A stretch of DNA of 64,000 bases, from contig NZ_CP104011.1 of NCBI RefSeq assembly GCF_025133575.1, positions 3,356,965 to 3,420,964 of the forward strand, given 5' to 3'. The notes below the pieces were generated by a model. It had not been told where the DNA came from. It saw only the letters and a list, made by a program, of their open reading frames with translations, and made no database searches. The translations under genes were made by a program, and so were the position numbers. Of this stretch, positions 9,444-18,219 are shown piece by piece. The DNA is from Pseudomonas sp. GCEP-101. GTDB lineage: Bacteria; Pseudomonadota; Gammaproteobacteria; Pseudomonadales; Pseudomonadaceae. Position 1 is the first letter of the stretch; each line of letters opens with the position of its first letter.

Positions 9444-9469
9444 CTCGACAGTACGGTCTCGCCGATCGT

Positions 9470-10654
9470 TCACCGGGCCTGCTGGGCGGTCGCTGCGGAG
9501 ATCGCCGGTCCGTGCTCCAGGCGCAGGCACAATAGCGCCGTGGCGATCGCCGCCAGCGGCAGCAGCGCACCGACCCAGGGCAGCGCGGCGAGGCCCGGTC
9601 CGTGGTCGATGGTCAGGCCGCCGAGCCAGGCGCCCAGGGCGTTGCCCAGGTTGAAGGCAGCGATGTTGAAACTCGCCGCGACGCTTTGGCCGGCGCCGTG
9701 GGCCTTCTCCAGCACCCACATCTGCAGCGGCGGCACAGTCGCGAAGCCGGCCGCGCCGAGCAGGGCGATGAAAATCACCACCGCCACCTGGTTCTGCAGG
9801 GCGAAGCTCATCAGGCCCATGACCGCCGCCAGCGCCACCAGGCTGCCGAGCAGGGCGGGCACCAGCCTGCGGTCGGCGAGCTTGCCGCCGAGCAGGTTGC
9901 CCAGCACCAGGCCGCCGCCGAAGACCAGCAGCACCGGCGATACCGCGGTCTCGGAGAAGCCGGCGAGGCGGGTCAGCAGTGGCGAGACGTAGCTGAACAC
10001 GGTGAACACGCCGCCGAAACCCAGCACGGTGGTCAGCAGGCCGAGCAGCACCGCCGGACGCTTGAGCACGCGGAAGTCGTCGCGCAGGTTGCCGGCGGCG
10101 GGCGGCGCACTGCTGCGCGGGAGGTAGACCGCAAGGATTGCCAGGGCCAGCACGCCGATGCCGGTCACCACCCAGAAGGCCGCGCGCCAGCCATAGAGTT
10201 GGCCGAGCCAGGTGCCCAGCGGTACGCCGAGGATGGTGGCGACGGTAAGGCCGGTGAACATCAGCGCGATGGCCGAGGCGCGGCGTTCCGCCGGGACCAG
10301 GCTGGTGGCGACCACCGAGCCGACGCCGAAGAAGGTGCCATGGGCGAAGGAGGTCAGCACGCGCGCCGCCATCAGTGTGGTGTAGTCCGGCGCCAGGGCG
10401 CAGGCGAGGTTGCCGAGGGTGAAGATCACCATCAACCCCAGCAGGGTCCGGCGTTGCGGCCAGCGCGCGGTGAGGGCGGTGAGCAAGGGCGCGCCTAGCA
10501 CCACGCCCAGCGCGTAGCCGGAGATCAGCAGGCCGGCGGCGGAGATGGACACGCCGAAGTCATGGCCGACCTCCAGCAGCAATCCCATGATCACGAATTC
10601 GGTTACGCCGATACCAAAGGCACCGGCGGTCAGGGCGTACAAGGCAATGGGCAC
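9470..10654 (-). CDS. MFS efflux transporter, DHA1 family (AraJ/YdhP-like)
   Basis: About 394 residues with 12 predicted membrane segments. It has the DHA1 motifs: GVTEFVIMGLL in TM1, a motif-A-like loop (LTARWPQRRTLLGL), and GVPLGTWLGQLYGWRAAFW in TM5 (motif C). Such proteins export drugs, sugars or metabolites by proton antiport. GTG 10654 is preferred because GGGAGA lies 6 bases upstream; ATG 10690 and 10681 are in-frame alternatives. It diverges from a LysR-type gene, the classic arrangement for a regulator controlling the neighbouring exporter. Confidence 0.88.
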   Translation of the reverse strand: MPIALYALTAGAFGIGVTEFVIMGLLLEVGHDFGVSISAAGLLISGYALGVVLGAPLLTALTARWPQRRTLLGLMVIFTLGNLACALAPDYTTLMAARVLTSFAHGTFFGVGSVVATSLVPAERRASAIALMFTGLTVATILGVPLGTWLGQLYGWRAAFWVVTGIGVLALAILAVYLPRSSAPPAAGNLRDDFRVLKRPAVLLGLLTTVLGFGGVFTVFSYVSPLLTRLAGFSETAVSPVLLVFGGGLVLGNLLGGKLADRRLVPALLGSLVALAAVMGLMSFALQNQVAVVIFIALLGAAGFATVPPLQMWVLEKAHGAGQSVAASFNIAAFNLGNALGAWLGGLTIDHGPGLAALPWVGALLPLAAIATALLCLRLEHGPAISAATAQQAR

Positions 10655-10756
10655 GTGGGCTCTCCCGATGGATTCAAGCATGGGCGCCACGTTATCGCTG
10701 AGCGGATTACTGATATAGACTGCTTTTCAGCAAATCACCTGTGAATTGAATTCAAC

Positions 10757-11659
10757 ATGGCCCGGCCCGACGTCAACCGCTTCGGCGAAATGGAAGTCTT
10801 CATCCGCGTGGTGGAAACCGGCGGCTTCACCGCTGCCGCGCAGCAATGCGGAATGACCCCGTCGGCCGTCAGCAAGCTGGTGGCGCGGCTGGAGGATCGT
10901 CTGGGCGCGCGTCTGTTCAACCGTTCCACCCGTCGCCAGCAACTCACGGCGGAAGGCGCGGCGTTCTACGAGCGCAGCCTGCGCATCCTCGCCGACCTCG
11001 ACGAAGCCGAGCGTGAGGCTTCGGCCAGCGCCGAGCCGCAAGGCCGGGTGCGCATCAGCTGCAACCTGCCGGTCGGGCGGCAATTCCTCATTCCGGCGCT
11101 GCCGCTGTTCTTCGAGCGGCATCCGGGCGTCAGTCTCGACCTGCACCTGACCGACGAAGTGGTGGACCTGCTGGAGGTCCGCGCCGACGTCGCCGTGCGC
11201 AGCGGCCCGTTGCGGGATTCGCGACTGGTGGCGCGCTCGCTGGGGGAATCCGGGCACAAGGTCGTCGCCTCGCCCGAGTACCTGGCGCGGCAGGGGACGC
11301 CGCTGCAGCCGAGCGATCTGCCCCGGCACAACTGCGTGGGCTTCAGCTATCGACGGATCGAGCCGGACTGGCCGTTCCTCGGCCGCTCGCCGGAGCAGGC
11401 GGAACCCGGCGGCAACGTCCAGGCCAGCGATGGCGACAGCGTCCGCCACCTGGCGCTGGCGGGCCTCGGGCTGGCGCGGCTGGCGGAATTCCAGGTGCGC
11501 GAGGATATCGCTGCCGGGCGGCTGGTGGAGGTGCTGGCGGACTTCAATCCCGGCGACCGCAAACCCATGCACGCACTCTACCTGGGCAAGCCGGGGCACC
11601 TGCCGGCCAGGGTACGGGCGGTGCTCGACTTCCTCGCCGAGCACGTGCGCATCGACTGA
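10757..11659 (+). CDS. LysR-family transcriptional regulator
   Basis: A 300-residue regulator with an N-terminal winged helix (MEVFIRVVETGGFTAAAQQC, then SAVSKLVARLEDRLGARLFNRSTRR) and a periplasmic-binding-like effector domain. The sequence pattern is of the AaeR/DmlR type. It is divergent from the MFS exporter with about 100 bases between, so autoregulation and control of the exporter are likely (inference). The stop codon is one base from the end of the convergent ankyrin gene. Confidence 0.93.
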   Translation: MARPDVNRFGEMEVFIRVVETGGFTAAAQQCGMTPSAVSKLVARLEDRLGARLFNRSTRRQQLTAEGAAFYERSLRILADLDEAEREASASAEPQGRVRISCNLPVGRQFLIPALPLFFERHPGVSLDLHLTDEVVDLLEVRADVAVRSGPLRDSRLVARSLGESGHKVVASPEYLARQGTPLQPSDLPRHNCVGFSYRRIEPDWPFLGRSPEQAEPGGNVQASDGDSVRHLALAGLGLARLAEFQVREDIAAGRLVEVLADFNPGDRKPMHALYLGKPGHLPARVRAVLDFLAEHVRID

Positions 11660-11660
11660 C

Positions 11661-12173
11661 TCAGGCGGCTTCGAGCAGCGCCAGGGTATCGGCCGCGCCC
11701 ATCATCTTCGCCGCGGCCATGGCGGTCAGGCCGCTGGCGTCGCGGGCCTCGCGATTGGCGCCGTGCTCCAGCAGGCAGAGGACGATTTCCGGGCGGTTGA
11801 ACATCGCTGCCATCATCAGCGCGGTCTTGCCGTCGGGCGAGGCACCCTCCACCTGGGCGCCGCGGCTGAGCAGCAGGCGCACCATCTCCAGGTCGCCCTT
11901 GAAGGCGGCGCCGGCCAGGGGCGTTTGCCCGGCATTGTTGCGCAGGTCGGGATCGGCGCCGCGGTCAAGCAGCACAGCGACGGTATCGTGGTGGCCGTAG
12001 TAGCTGGCCAGCATCAGCAGGCTGTCGCCCTTGTGGTTGCGCAGGTTGGCCGGCAGCCCCTGGCGGAGCAGTTCCGTCAGACGCAGGCTATCACCCTGTC
12101 GGGCAAGGTCGATTACCTGGTTGGCGAATTCCAGCGTCTGTTCGTCCATTTCCGGGCGGTTCGCGGCACTCAT
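11661..12173 (-). CDS. Ankyrin-repeat protein
   Basis: About 170 residues made of four to five ankyrin repeats, for example GDSLLMLASYYGHHDTVAVL, then GQTPLAGAAFKGDLEMVRLL and GKTALMMAAMFNRPEIVLCL. There is no signal peptide, so it is probably cytoplasmic and binds another protein. I chose ATG 12173 because AGGAG stands 8 bases upstream; the frame is open to 12341 but that leader looks non-coding. It is divergent from the FabH-like gene with a 424-base gap. Confidence 0.88.
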   Translation of the reverse strand: MSAANRPEMDEQTLEFANQVIDLARQGDSLRLTELLRQGLPANLRNHKGDSLLMLASYYGHHDTVAVLLDRGADPDLRNNAGQTPLAGAAFKGDLEMVRLLLSRGAQVEGASPDGKTALMMAAMFNRPEIVLCLLEHGANREARDASGLTAMAAAKMMGAADTLALLEAA

Positions 12174-12597
12174 CCTGAAGTCTCCTAGGCAAAGTCGGGA
12201 ATGCGCTGAAGGATAGGGCGTTGCGCGCCGTAGCGCGTCCACACTGTCTCTATGGTGCCGGTGGAAAATTTCAATCCGTTGCTTCAACGCAGGCGCGGCG
12301 TGATTCGTGTCGGTAATCTTGCGCAAATGTCGCTCTCGCACGGCGGCTTTTCGGCGAAAATTGCAGCATAATCAGCGATCAGCGGTTGCACCCCCGGGTA
12401 GCACCGCACACCGCCGGGCGGGCAAAGGTGCCCACCGGCGGTGGGAGTGGCACACTGCCCGGTTGCGGGGATTGCCCTCCCGATGCCTTCGCGCCAGGAC
12501 GCGGAGCGACGAATATCCAGTGCCGGCCGCGAGCGGGCACCTTGATGCCTAACCTTGCCGCCCGGCCCGGCGGCGCAGATTGAGAAGAGGATTGACC
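12174..12597. other. Divergent intergenic region, 424 bases
   Basis: The region separates the ankyrin gene and the FabH-like gene and should hold both promoters. I see several GC-rich inverted segments (for example around 12395-12470) but no convincing gene and no clear operator. A hairpin-like CCGCCGGGCGG lies near 12410. Confidence 0.5.
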
Positions 12598-13719
12598 GTG
12601 CATAAAGTCGTGATCAGCGGAACCGGCCTGTATACCCCGCCGTTCAGCATCTCCAACGATGAACTGGTGGAATCCTTCAACAGCTACGTCCGCAGTCACA
12701 ACGAGCAGCACGCCGAAGCCATCGCCAAGGGCGAGATGGAGCCGCTGGCCGAGTCCAGCTCCGCGTTCATCGAGAAGGCCTCCGGCATCAAGAGCCGCTT
12801 CGTGGTGAACAAGGAGGGCATCCTCGATCCGCAGCGCATGACGCCGCGCATCCCGGAGCGTTCCAACGAGGACTGGGGCATTCTCTGCGAGATGGCTGCC
12901 GCTGCCGCCAAACAGGCGCTGCAACGTGCCGGCCGCACTCCCGCGGATATCGACGGGGTGATCGTCGCCTGCTCCAACCTGCAGCGCGCCTACCCGGCCG
13001 TGGCCATCGAAGTGCAGGCCGCCCTCGGCATCCAAGGTTTTGGTTACGACATGAACGTCGCCTGCTCCTCGGCCACCTTCGGCATCCAGGCCGCGGTGAA
13101 CAGCGTGCAGCTGGGCCAGGCCCGCGCGATCCTCATGGTCAACCCGGAGATCTGCACCGGTCACCTGAACTTCCGCGATCGCGACAGCCACTTCATCTTC
13201 GGTGACGCCGCCACCGCCGTGGTCATCGAGCGTGCCGACCAGGCCACCAGCGAGCATCAGTTCGAGGTGGTGGGCACCAAGCTGCTGACGCAGTTCTCCA
13301 ACAACATCCGCAACAACTTCGGCTTCCTCAACCGCGCCGCGGAAGAGGGCATCGGCACCCGCGACAAGCTGTTCGTGCAGGAAGGCCGCAAGGTGTTCAA
13401 GGACGTTTGCCCGATGGTGGCCGAGCTGATCGGCGAGCACCTGGCGCAGAACGACATCCCGGTCAGCGACGTGAAGCGCTTCTGGCTGCACCAGGCCAAC
13501 CTGAACATGAACCTGCTGATCACCCGCAAGCTGCTCGGCCGTGACGCCGAGGCCCACGAAGCGCCGGTGATCCTCGACACCTACGCCAACACCAGCTCGG
13601 CCGGTTCGGTCATCGCCTTCCACAAATACCAGGACGACCTGCCCGCCGGCTCCATCGGCGTGCTGAGTTCCTTCGGCGCCGGTTACTCCATCGGCAGCGT
13701 GATCCTGCGCAAGCGCTGA
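12598..13719 (+). CDS. Beta-ketoacyl-ACP synthase III (FabH-like)
   Basis: About 373 residues. The KAS III triad is visible: Cys near 156 in NVACSSATF, His near 298 in WLHQANLNMN, and Asn near 331 in YANTSSAGS. It condenses an acyl-CoA with malonyl-ACP, and a longer insert near residues 15-60 suggests a divergent acyl preference compared with housekeeping FabH. It resembles the P. aeruginosa enzyme that feeds beta-oxidation intermediates into fatty acid synthesis (recall, not checked). GTG 12598 follows AGAGGA; the frame is open to TTG 12580. An ECF sigma gene starts 2 bases after its stop codon. Confidence 0.9.
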   Translation: MHKVVISGTGLYTPPFSISNDELVESFNSYVRSHNEQHAEAIAKGEMEPLAESSSAFIEKASGIKSRFVVNKEGILDPQRMTPRIPERSNEDWGILCEMAAAAAKQALQRAGRTPADIDGVIVACSNLQRAYPAVAIEVQAALGIQGFGYDMNVACSSATFGIQAAVNSVQLGQARAILMVNPEICTGHLNFRDRDSHFIFGDAATAVVIERADQATSEHQFEVVGTKLLTQFSNNIRNNFGFLNRAAEEGIGTRDKLFVQEGRKVFKDVCPMVAELIGEHLAQNDIPVSDVKRFWLHQANLNMNLLITRKLLGRDAEAHEAPVILDTYANTSSAGSVIAFHKYQDDLPAGSIGVLSSFGAGYSIGSVILRKR

Positions 13720-13721
13720 TC

Positions 13722-14330
13722 GTGCCCGCCGACGACAGCGAGCTGTTGTCCCGCCTGCTGGCCGGTGACCAGCAGGCCTTCCGCACCCTGGTAGCCACCT
13801 ACCAGGGCGCGATGCGCGCCGTGGCCATCGCCATCGTCGGCGCCGCCCATGCCGATGAGGTGGTGCAGGACGCCTGGCTGGCTGCCGTGCGCAACCTGGA
13901 TGGCTTCCAGGGCCGCGCCAGCCTCAAGACCTGGCTGCTGACCATTACCGCCAACACGGCCAAATCCCGCCTGCGCAAGGTGCGCCGCGACGTGTCGCTG
14001 GACGACCTGCCCGCGCCCCACGGCAGCCTCGACGAAACCCGCTTCGCCGCCGATGGCCACTGGAGCCCGGCGCCGCTGGCCTGGCACGAGGATTCGCCCG
14101 AGGCCCTGCTGGCCGAGGACGAGCTGCGCCAATGCCTGGAAAAGACCCTGCTGAGCCTCTCCGAACTGCAGCGCAGCGTGTTGCTGCTGCGTGAACGCCA
14201 GGGGCTGGAGCTGGAGGAGATCTGTAATCTGCTGGAGGTTTCGCTCTCCAATGTCCGGGTACTGCTGCACCGTGCGCGGCTGAAGGTGTTCGCCACCGTG
14301 GAGCATTTCGAGGAGACCGGGGAATGCTGA
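13722..14330 (+). CDS. ECF-family RNA polymerase sigma factor
   Basis: 202 residues with sigma-70 region 2 (FRTLVATYQGAMRAVAIAIV, then VVQDAWLAAVRNLDGFQGRA and LKTWLLTITANTAKSRLRK) and region 4 (LSELQRSVLLLRERQGLELE, then LEVSLSNVRVLLHRARLKVF). The start is GTG, 2 bases after the FabH-like stop, indicating translational coupling. The following zinc-finger gene overlaps its 3' end and is the likely anti-sigma partner. Signal and regulon are unknown. Confidence 0.93.
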   Translation: MPADDSELLSRLLAGDQQAFRTLVATYQGAMRAVAIAIVGAAHADEVVQDAWLAAVRNLDGFQGRASLKTWLLTITANTAKSRLRKVRRDVSLDDLPAPHGSLDETRFAADGHWSPAPLAWHEDSPEALLAEDELRQCLEKTLLSLSELQRSVLLLRERQGLELEEICNLLEVSLSNVRVLLHRARLKVFATVEHFEETGEC

Positions 14331-14563
14331 CCTGCAAGGAACTGGTGGCGCGCTCCAGCGACCTGCTGGACGAACAGCTGGGCTGGCGCGAGAAGCTCGC
14401 GCTACGCCGGCACCTGCTGCTGTGCCGCCACTGCCGGCGCTACCTGCGGCAGATGCGCCTGGCCCAGGCCACCCTGCGCCTGCTGCCAGACCCACCGCCC
14501 CCTGACTCGGAACGCCTGGCCGACCACCTCGCCGAACTACGCCGGGACAGCGCTCGGCGTTGA
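14324..14563 (+). CDS. Small zinc-finger protein, putative anti-sigma factor
   Basis: 79 residues beginning MLTCKELVARSSDLLDEQLG and containing HLLLCRHCRRYLRQM, the H-x3-C-x2-C zinc-binding pattern of ZAS/zf-HC2 anti-sigma domains. There is no membrane segment, so it would be a soluble anti-sigma factor. It overlaps the ECF sigma gene by 7 bases, which supports a regulatory pair. The inhibitory role is inferred from family and position. Confidence 0.85.
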   Translation: MLTCKELVARSSDLLDEQLGWREKLALRRHLLLCRHCRRYLRQMRLAQATLRLLPDPPPPDSERLADHLAELRRDSARR

Positions 14564-14633
14564 ACCGCGGGTCGTTCTTGCGTTGGGGTGACAGTAAGCA
14601 ACCGTTTTCTTCTGGAGGAGTCCGTGCCGATGC

Positions 14634-14872
14634 GTCCCCTCACCCCAGCCCTCTCCCTCAGGGAGAGGGGGCGGTCCGAGCCTACTGACGCCAAGCTTTC
14701 ATCCTGCGCCGAATGGTCCCGTCTCCCCCTGGGAGAGGGTTAGGGCGAGGGCCAACCCTAGCGCAGATAGATCTCGTAGGAGCGGACCTTGTCCGCGAAA
14801 ATCCCGATGGCGTGTCCTGAACGACCGGCGCGAAGCGCTCCCCATCGCGGACGGAGTCCGCTCCTACGAGGG
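14634..14872. repeat. Cluster of four REP-type palindromes
   Basis: The 300-base gap between the zinc-finger gene and the DedA-rhodanese gene is filled with repeats: CCCTCTCCCTCAGGGAGAGG at about 14649-14668, a related inverted copy at 14720-14752, CGTAGGAGCGGACCTTGTCC at 14775-14794, and CGCGGACGGAGTCCGCTCCT at 14847-14866. The last two are one family in opposite orientations. They lie between convergent genes, the usual site for REP elements, and may act as terminators or mRNA stabilisers. Confidence 0.75.
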
Positions 14873-15796
14873 GTTCACCACCGGTGCAGGTGCTTGCGCC
14901 CGCCATGCTTCCAGCCCACCCGACAGCGCCCAGGTGCGCGGGTGCCCGAAAGCCTGCAACCGCTCCGCCAGCATCGCGGCGGAGAGTTCGTGGGGGCAGG
15001 CGCAGTAGATCACCACGTCCTTGTCCGCCAGGCTGTCGCCCAGCTCATCCAGTGCGCCGTCCAGGCTGAAGGCGATGGAGCCGGGGATCGCTTCGTCATC
15101 GAACTGGGCCCGCACGTCGAGAATCAGCGGCGGCTCACCGGCATCCAGGCGTGCCCGCAGTTCGTCCACGCTGATGCGCGGAATCCGCGCCGTGCGCTTG
15201 AGCAGGCTGAAGCGCTGCCAGAGCTTCCAGGCGATGAACAGGCCGAAGGCGCCCAGCAGCACCGCGACTCCCACGCTGGCGTATTCGGTGAGCAACGCGA
15301 GGATGCGGTCCACTGCGCTGCTGAAAATGCTCCCGAGCAGCAGTGCCGAGCCGGCCCAAAGCGCCGCGCCGGCGCAGTCGTAGGCGAGGAAGCGCAACAG
15401 CGGCGTGCGCGTCATGCCGGCCATGGTGGTGGTCAGCGCGCTGGCGCCCGGCAGGAAGCGCGAGATCAATAGCGCGCGCGGGCCGACGCGCAAATACAGG
15501 CTCTGGCTCTGGCGGATGCAACTGTCCGGCGACAGCGACACCTTGCACACGCTGCGCAGCATGAAACCGCCGAAGCGGCGGCCGGCGCAGAACCAGATCA
15601 GGTCGGCGATCAGGCAGGCGCACACGGCGACCGCCAGGGCCTGGCCAAGTGGCACGCCGCTGCCCTGCAGGGCCAGGGCGCCCGCGACGATCAGCGCAGG
15701 GTAGGCCGGGATCGGCAGGCCCAGTTGTTCCAGCAGAACGTTGAAGAACAGCAGGGTGAGGCCGTGTTGCTGGATCAGCGGTTGCAATTCGTGCAT
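14864..15796 (-). CDS. DedA-family membrane protein with C-terminal rhodanese domain
   Basis: About 310 residues. The N-terminal 200 residues form a DedA/SNARE-associated membrane domain (EQLGLPIPAYPALIVAGALA, GRRFGG, then SRFLPGASALTTTMAGM). This is followed by a rhodanese-like domain (ISVDELRARLDAGEPPLILD, then VVIYCACPHELSAAMLAERL) with a candidate active-site Cys in CACPHE. DedA proteins are implicated in lipid flipping and membrane energetics; rhodanese domains handle sulfur. I chose ATG 15796 (MHELQPL) over 15850, whose extra residues look non-coding. Confidence 0.88.
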   Translation of the reverse strand: MHELQPLIQQHGLTLLFFNVLLEQLGLPIPAYPALIVAGALALQGSGVPLGQALAVAVCACLIADLIWFCAGRRFGGFMLRSVCKVSLSPDSCIRQSQSLYLRVGPRALLISRFLPGASALTTTMAGMTRTPLLRFLAYDCAGAALWAGSALLLGSIFSSAVDRILALLTEYASVGVAVLLGAFGLFIAWKLWQRFSLLKRTARIPRISVDELRARLDAGEPPLILDVRAQFDDEAIPGSIAFSLDGALDELGDSLADKDVVIYCACPHELSAAMLAERLQAFGHPRTWALSGGLEAWRAQAPAPVVNPS

Positions 15797-15929
15797 CGGA
15801 AAGCCTGAGCAGGAAAGGTCGTTCAGGGAAGGCGGACAGCATACCGGCAAAAGGGCTCACGGGAATCGCCTGCAGGCCTAGTCAACCGCGGCCTGGGACG
15901 TTTATGCCATATCGAAATCAAAAGTTCCG

Positions 15930-15947
15930 CTGTAATAAAAGTTTTAT
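15930..15947 (+). promoter_or_regulatory. Possible Pho box upstream of the phosphate porin
   Basis: CTGTAAT-AAAA-GTTTTAT has the 7-4-7 layout of a PhoB site (consensus CTGTCAT-n4-CTGTCAT); the first half is good and the second is weak. It lies 150 bases before a porin of the OprO/OprP type, whose relatives are induced by phosphate starvation. Confidence 0.35.
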
Positions 15948-16097
15948 CTACGAGCAACTCCTCTGAAATAACCCCTCGCCAAGATTCCCAGCAACACAAA
16001 CGGGGGCCGCCAGAACGGCCTGTGCGAGTCCTTGGGGGGCGCGCAGCAGCCAGGCACTCGGCGTGTTCAACGCAAATACCATTAAGGGGAATCTTCG

Positions 16098-17414
16098 ATG
16101 ATCCGTAAGCACTTCGCCGGTTACGCCGCCACTGCCCTGGCACTGGCCGTTTCCGCCCAGGCTTTCGCAGGCACAGTCACCACCGATGGCGCCGATATCG
16201 TGATCAAGACCAAAGGCGGTCTTGAAGTCGGCACCACCGACAAGGAATTCAGCTTCAAGCTCGGTGGCCGTCTGCAAGCGGATTACAGCCGCTTCGATGG
16301 TTTCTACACCAAGAACGGCAACAACGGTGACGGCGCCTACTTCCGCCGCGCCTACCTGGAGCTGGGCGGCACTGTCTACAAGGACTGGAAATACCAGATC
16401 AACTACGACATGTCCCACAACTCCGGTAACGCTGACAACGGTTACTTCGACGAAGCTTCCTTCAGCTACATCGGCTTCGCCCCGGTGACCCTGAAGTTCG
16501 GCCGCTTCGACCCGGACTTCGGTCTGGAAAAAGCCACCAGCTCCAAGTGGGTCACCGCTACCGAGCGTACCTCCGCCTACGAACTGGCTGACTGGATCAA
16601 CACCCACCAGGACGGCATGGGTGCCCAGGTTGGCGGCGTCGTCGCCAACATGGCTTACCTGGACGCCGGCGTGTACGCCAAGGACGCCGACGATACCGAC
16701 GGCGACAGCGTCAAGCAGTTCAACTTCCGTGGTGTGTTCGCGCCGCTGAACACCGACGGCAACGTGCTGCACGTGGGCGTGGACTACGCCTACCGTGACC
16801 TGGACGACACCGCCTTCGACTCCCGCATCCGTCCGCGTCTGGGCATGCGTGGTATCGCCACCAACGGCGGTAACGATGCTGGCGACAACGGCAACCGCGC
16901 GACCTTTGGCGGCGCCACCCTGAGCCCGGCCGGTTCCTACAAGGACGACTCCACCTGGGGTGCTGAATTCGCCTACGCCATCGGCCCGTTCTCCGCTCAG
17001 GCCGAATACCTGAAGCGCAAGCTGAAGGCTGATGCCGACGCTTACCAGGACATCAAGGCTGACGGCTACTACGGCCAGCTGGCGTACACCATCACCGGTG
17101 AATCCCGCGCGTACAAGCTCGATGGCGCCAAGTTCGACACCATCAAGCCGGCCAACAAGGAAATCGGTGCCTGGGAAGTCTTCTACCGTTACGACCACAT
17201 CAAGGTCGATGACCCGAACGTGGTGGTTGCCACCGCCACCCGCGACGTGGGCGACACCAAGGCCAGCACCAACACCGTCGGTGTGAACTGGTACGCCAAC
17301 GAAGCGGTGAAGGTATCCCTGGACTACGTCCACGTCAGCACCGACGGCATCCGTAACGCCAACGGCGACGACGACGGCAACGGCGTCGTCACCCGCCTGC
17401 AGTACGTGTTCTAA
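16098..17414 (+). CDS. oprO: Phosphate/polyphosphate-selective porin (OprO/OprP family)
   Basis: 438 residues with a signal peptide ([20 protein letters not shown], cleaved after QAFA), followed by a beta-barrel of alternating aromatic and charged strands. It ends in Phe (LQYVF), as expected for insertion by the BAM machinery. The pattern [20 protein letters not shown] and repeated lysine-rich strands match the OprO/OprP anion channels. Whether it prefers phosphate or polyphosphate depends on constriction residues that I cannot assign, so the symbol is tentative. It has its own upstream region with a possible Pho box and a strong terminator after it. Confidence 0.85.
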   Translation: MIRKHFAGYAATALALAVSAQAFAGTVTTDGADIVIKTKGGLEVGTTDKEFSFKLGGRLQADYSRFDGFYTKNGNNGDGAYFRRAYLELGGTVYKDWKYQINYDMSHNSGNADNGYFDEASFSYIGFAPVTLKFGRFDPDFGLEKATSSKWVTATERTSAYELADWINTHQDGMGAQVGGVVANMAYLDAGVYAKDADDTDGDSVKQFNFRGVFAPLNTDGNVLHVGVDYAYRDLDDTAFDSRIRPRLGMRGIATNGGNDAGDNGNRATFGGATLSPAGSYKDDSTWGAEFAYAIGPFSAQAEYLKRKLKADADAYQDIKADGYYGQLAYTITGESRAYKLDGAKFDTIKPANKEIGAWEVFYRYDHIKVDDPNVVVATATRDVGDTKASTNTVGVNWYANEAVKVSLDYVHVSTDGIRNANGDDDGNGVVTRLQYVF

Positions 17415-17449
17415 GAAAGACAGCTCTACCGTTTGACTCCTTTGTGTGA

Positions 17450-17476
17450 ACCCCCGCCTCGGCGGGGGTTTTTTAT
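17450..17476 (+). terminator. Rho-independent terminator after the porin gene
   Basis: ACCCCCGCC-TC-GGCGGGGGT followed by TTTTTAT, 36 bases past the porin stop codon. Strong stem and T tract. Confidence 0.9.
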
Positions 17477-17520
17477 GGCTTCGGGAAAACATCTTTCGAA
17501 TGAATCGTCATGCTGCTCCT

Positions 17521-17598
17521 TACGTAGGAGCGGATTCATCCGTGATCGGGTGGGCCTCGCGCGGCGGCTGGCCATCGCGGACGGAGTCCGCTCCTATG
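17521..17598. repeat. Inverted REP pair
   Basis: TACGTAGGAGCGGATTCATC at 17521-17540 and CGCGGACGGAGTCCGCTCCT at 17576-17595 face each other between the convergent porin and acetyltransferase genes. Same family as the copies at 14775 and 14847. Confidence 0.7.
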
Positions 17599-17609
17599 GC
17601 CTTGCTGCC

Positions 17610-18074
17610 TCAGCGAAATCCGGGCCCGGCCGGCCGCCGGTGGAATTCGAACTCGAGCAGTTCATCGAACGGGTTGCCCATTTCCAGCCGCGTCCAGCCC
17701 AGCTTGAGAAGGAAAGCCAGCGCCCCCGGGTTGTCCGGCCGCACGCTGGCCCTCCAGAGCGGGCTGCCCTGCAATTCGCGGCGATTCATCACCAGCCCCA
17801 TCACCGCGCGTCCGATGCCGGAGTCGCGCAGTGACGGGCGTACGGCAAGGTCGGTGACGAAGTAATACGGATGCGCCGGGCTGGGCAGGTTGATCCCCAC
17901 CACCGCGACCAACTCTTCGCCTCGCAGGATGCTGTACAGCGCCCTGTCCGGATCGACCAGCCCTTGTTCCATCCAGACGCGGTCCATGGGGCCCAACTGC
18001 GCATCGAGTACCGGGTCGGCGAACCAGCTTTCGTACGGCGGAAGGTCCTTTGCCTGGAAAGGTCGGATCTGCAT
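17610..18074 (-). CDS. GNAT-family N-acetyltransferase
   Basis: About 154 residues with the GNAT core: MQIRPFQAKDLPPYESWFAD, the beta4 strand YYFVTDLAVRPSLRDSGIGR (acetyl-CoA-binding R/Q-x-x-G-x-G/A variant) and NPGALAFLLKLGWTRLEMGN. The acceptor substrate is not identifiable. ATG 18074 gives the usual MQIRPF start; the frame is open to ATG 18122, and neither has a strong ribosome binding site. Confidence 0.82.
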   Translation of the reverse strand: MQIRPFQAKDLPPYESWFADPVLDAQLGPMDRVWMEQGLVDPDRALYSILRGEELVAVVGINLPSPAHPYYFVTDLAVRPSLRDSGIGRAVMGLVMNRRELQGSPLWRASVRPDNPGALAFLLKLGWTRLEMGNPFDELLEFEFHRRPAGPGFR

Positions 18075-18219
18075 GCGGGCGCTCTCGGGTGCAGCTTTGG
18101 GAAGTTTCACACTCGCATCCACTGGGCGATTGCGTCAATCGACCCTGAGCGCTCCCGTCATTGAGGCCGCGCGCGGCCAGCACCTACCCTGCGGGCACTC
18201 AACCCACCGGGAGTCGACC

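Noticed and set aside
8246..9535. 429-codon frame antisense to the acyltransferase gene
   Set aside because: GC-rich shadow rich in Q, R, H and G; the opposite strand encodes a recognisable acyltransferase 3 protein.
17890..18219. Extended start of the acyl-CoA dehydrogenase gene
   Set aside because: The extra 110 codons are antisense to the GNAT gene and do not resemble the family; ATG 18220 has a ribosome binding site.
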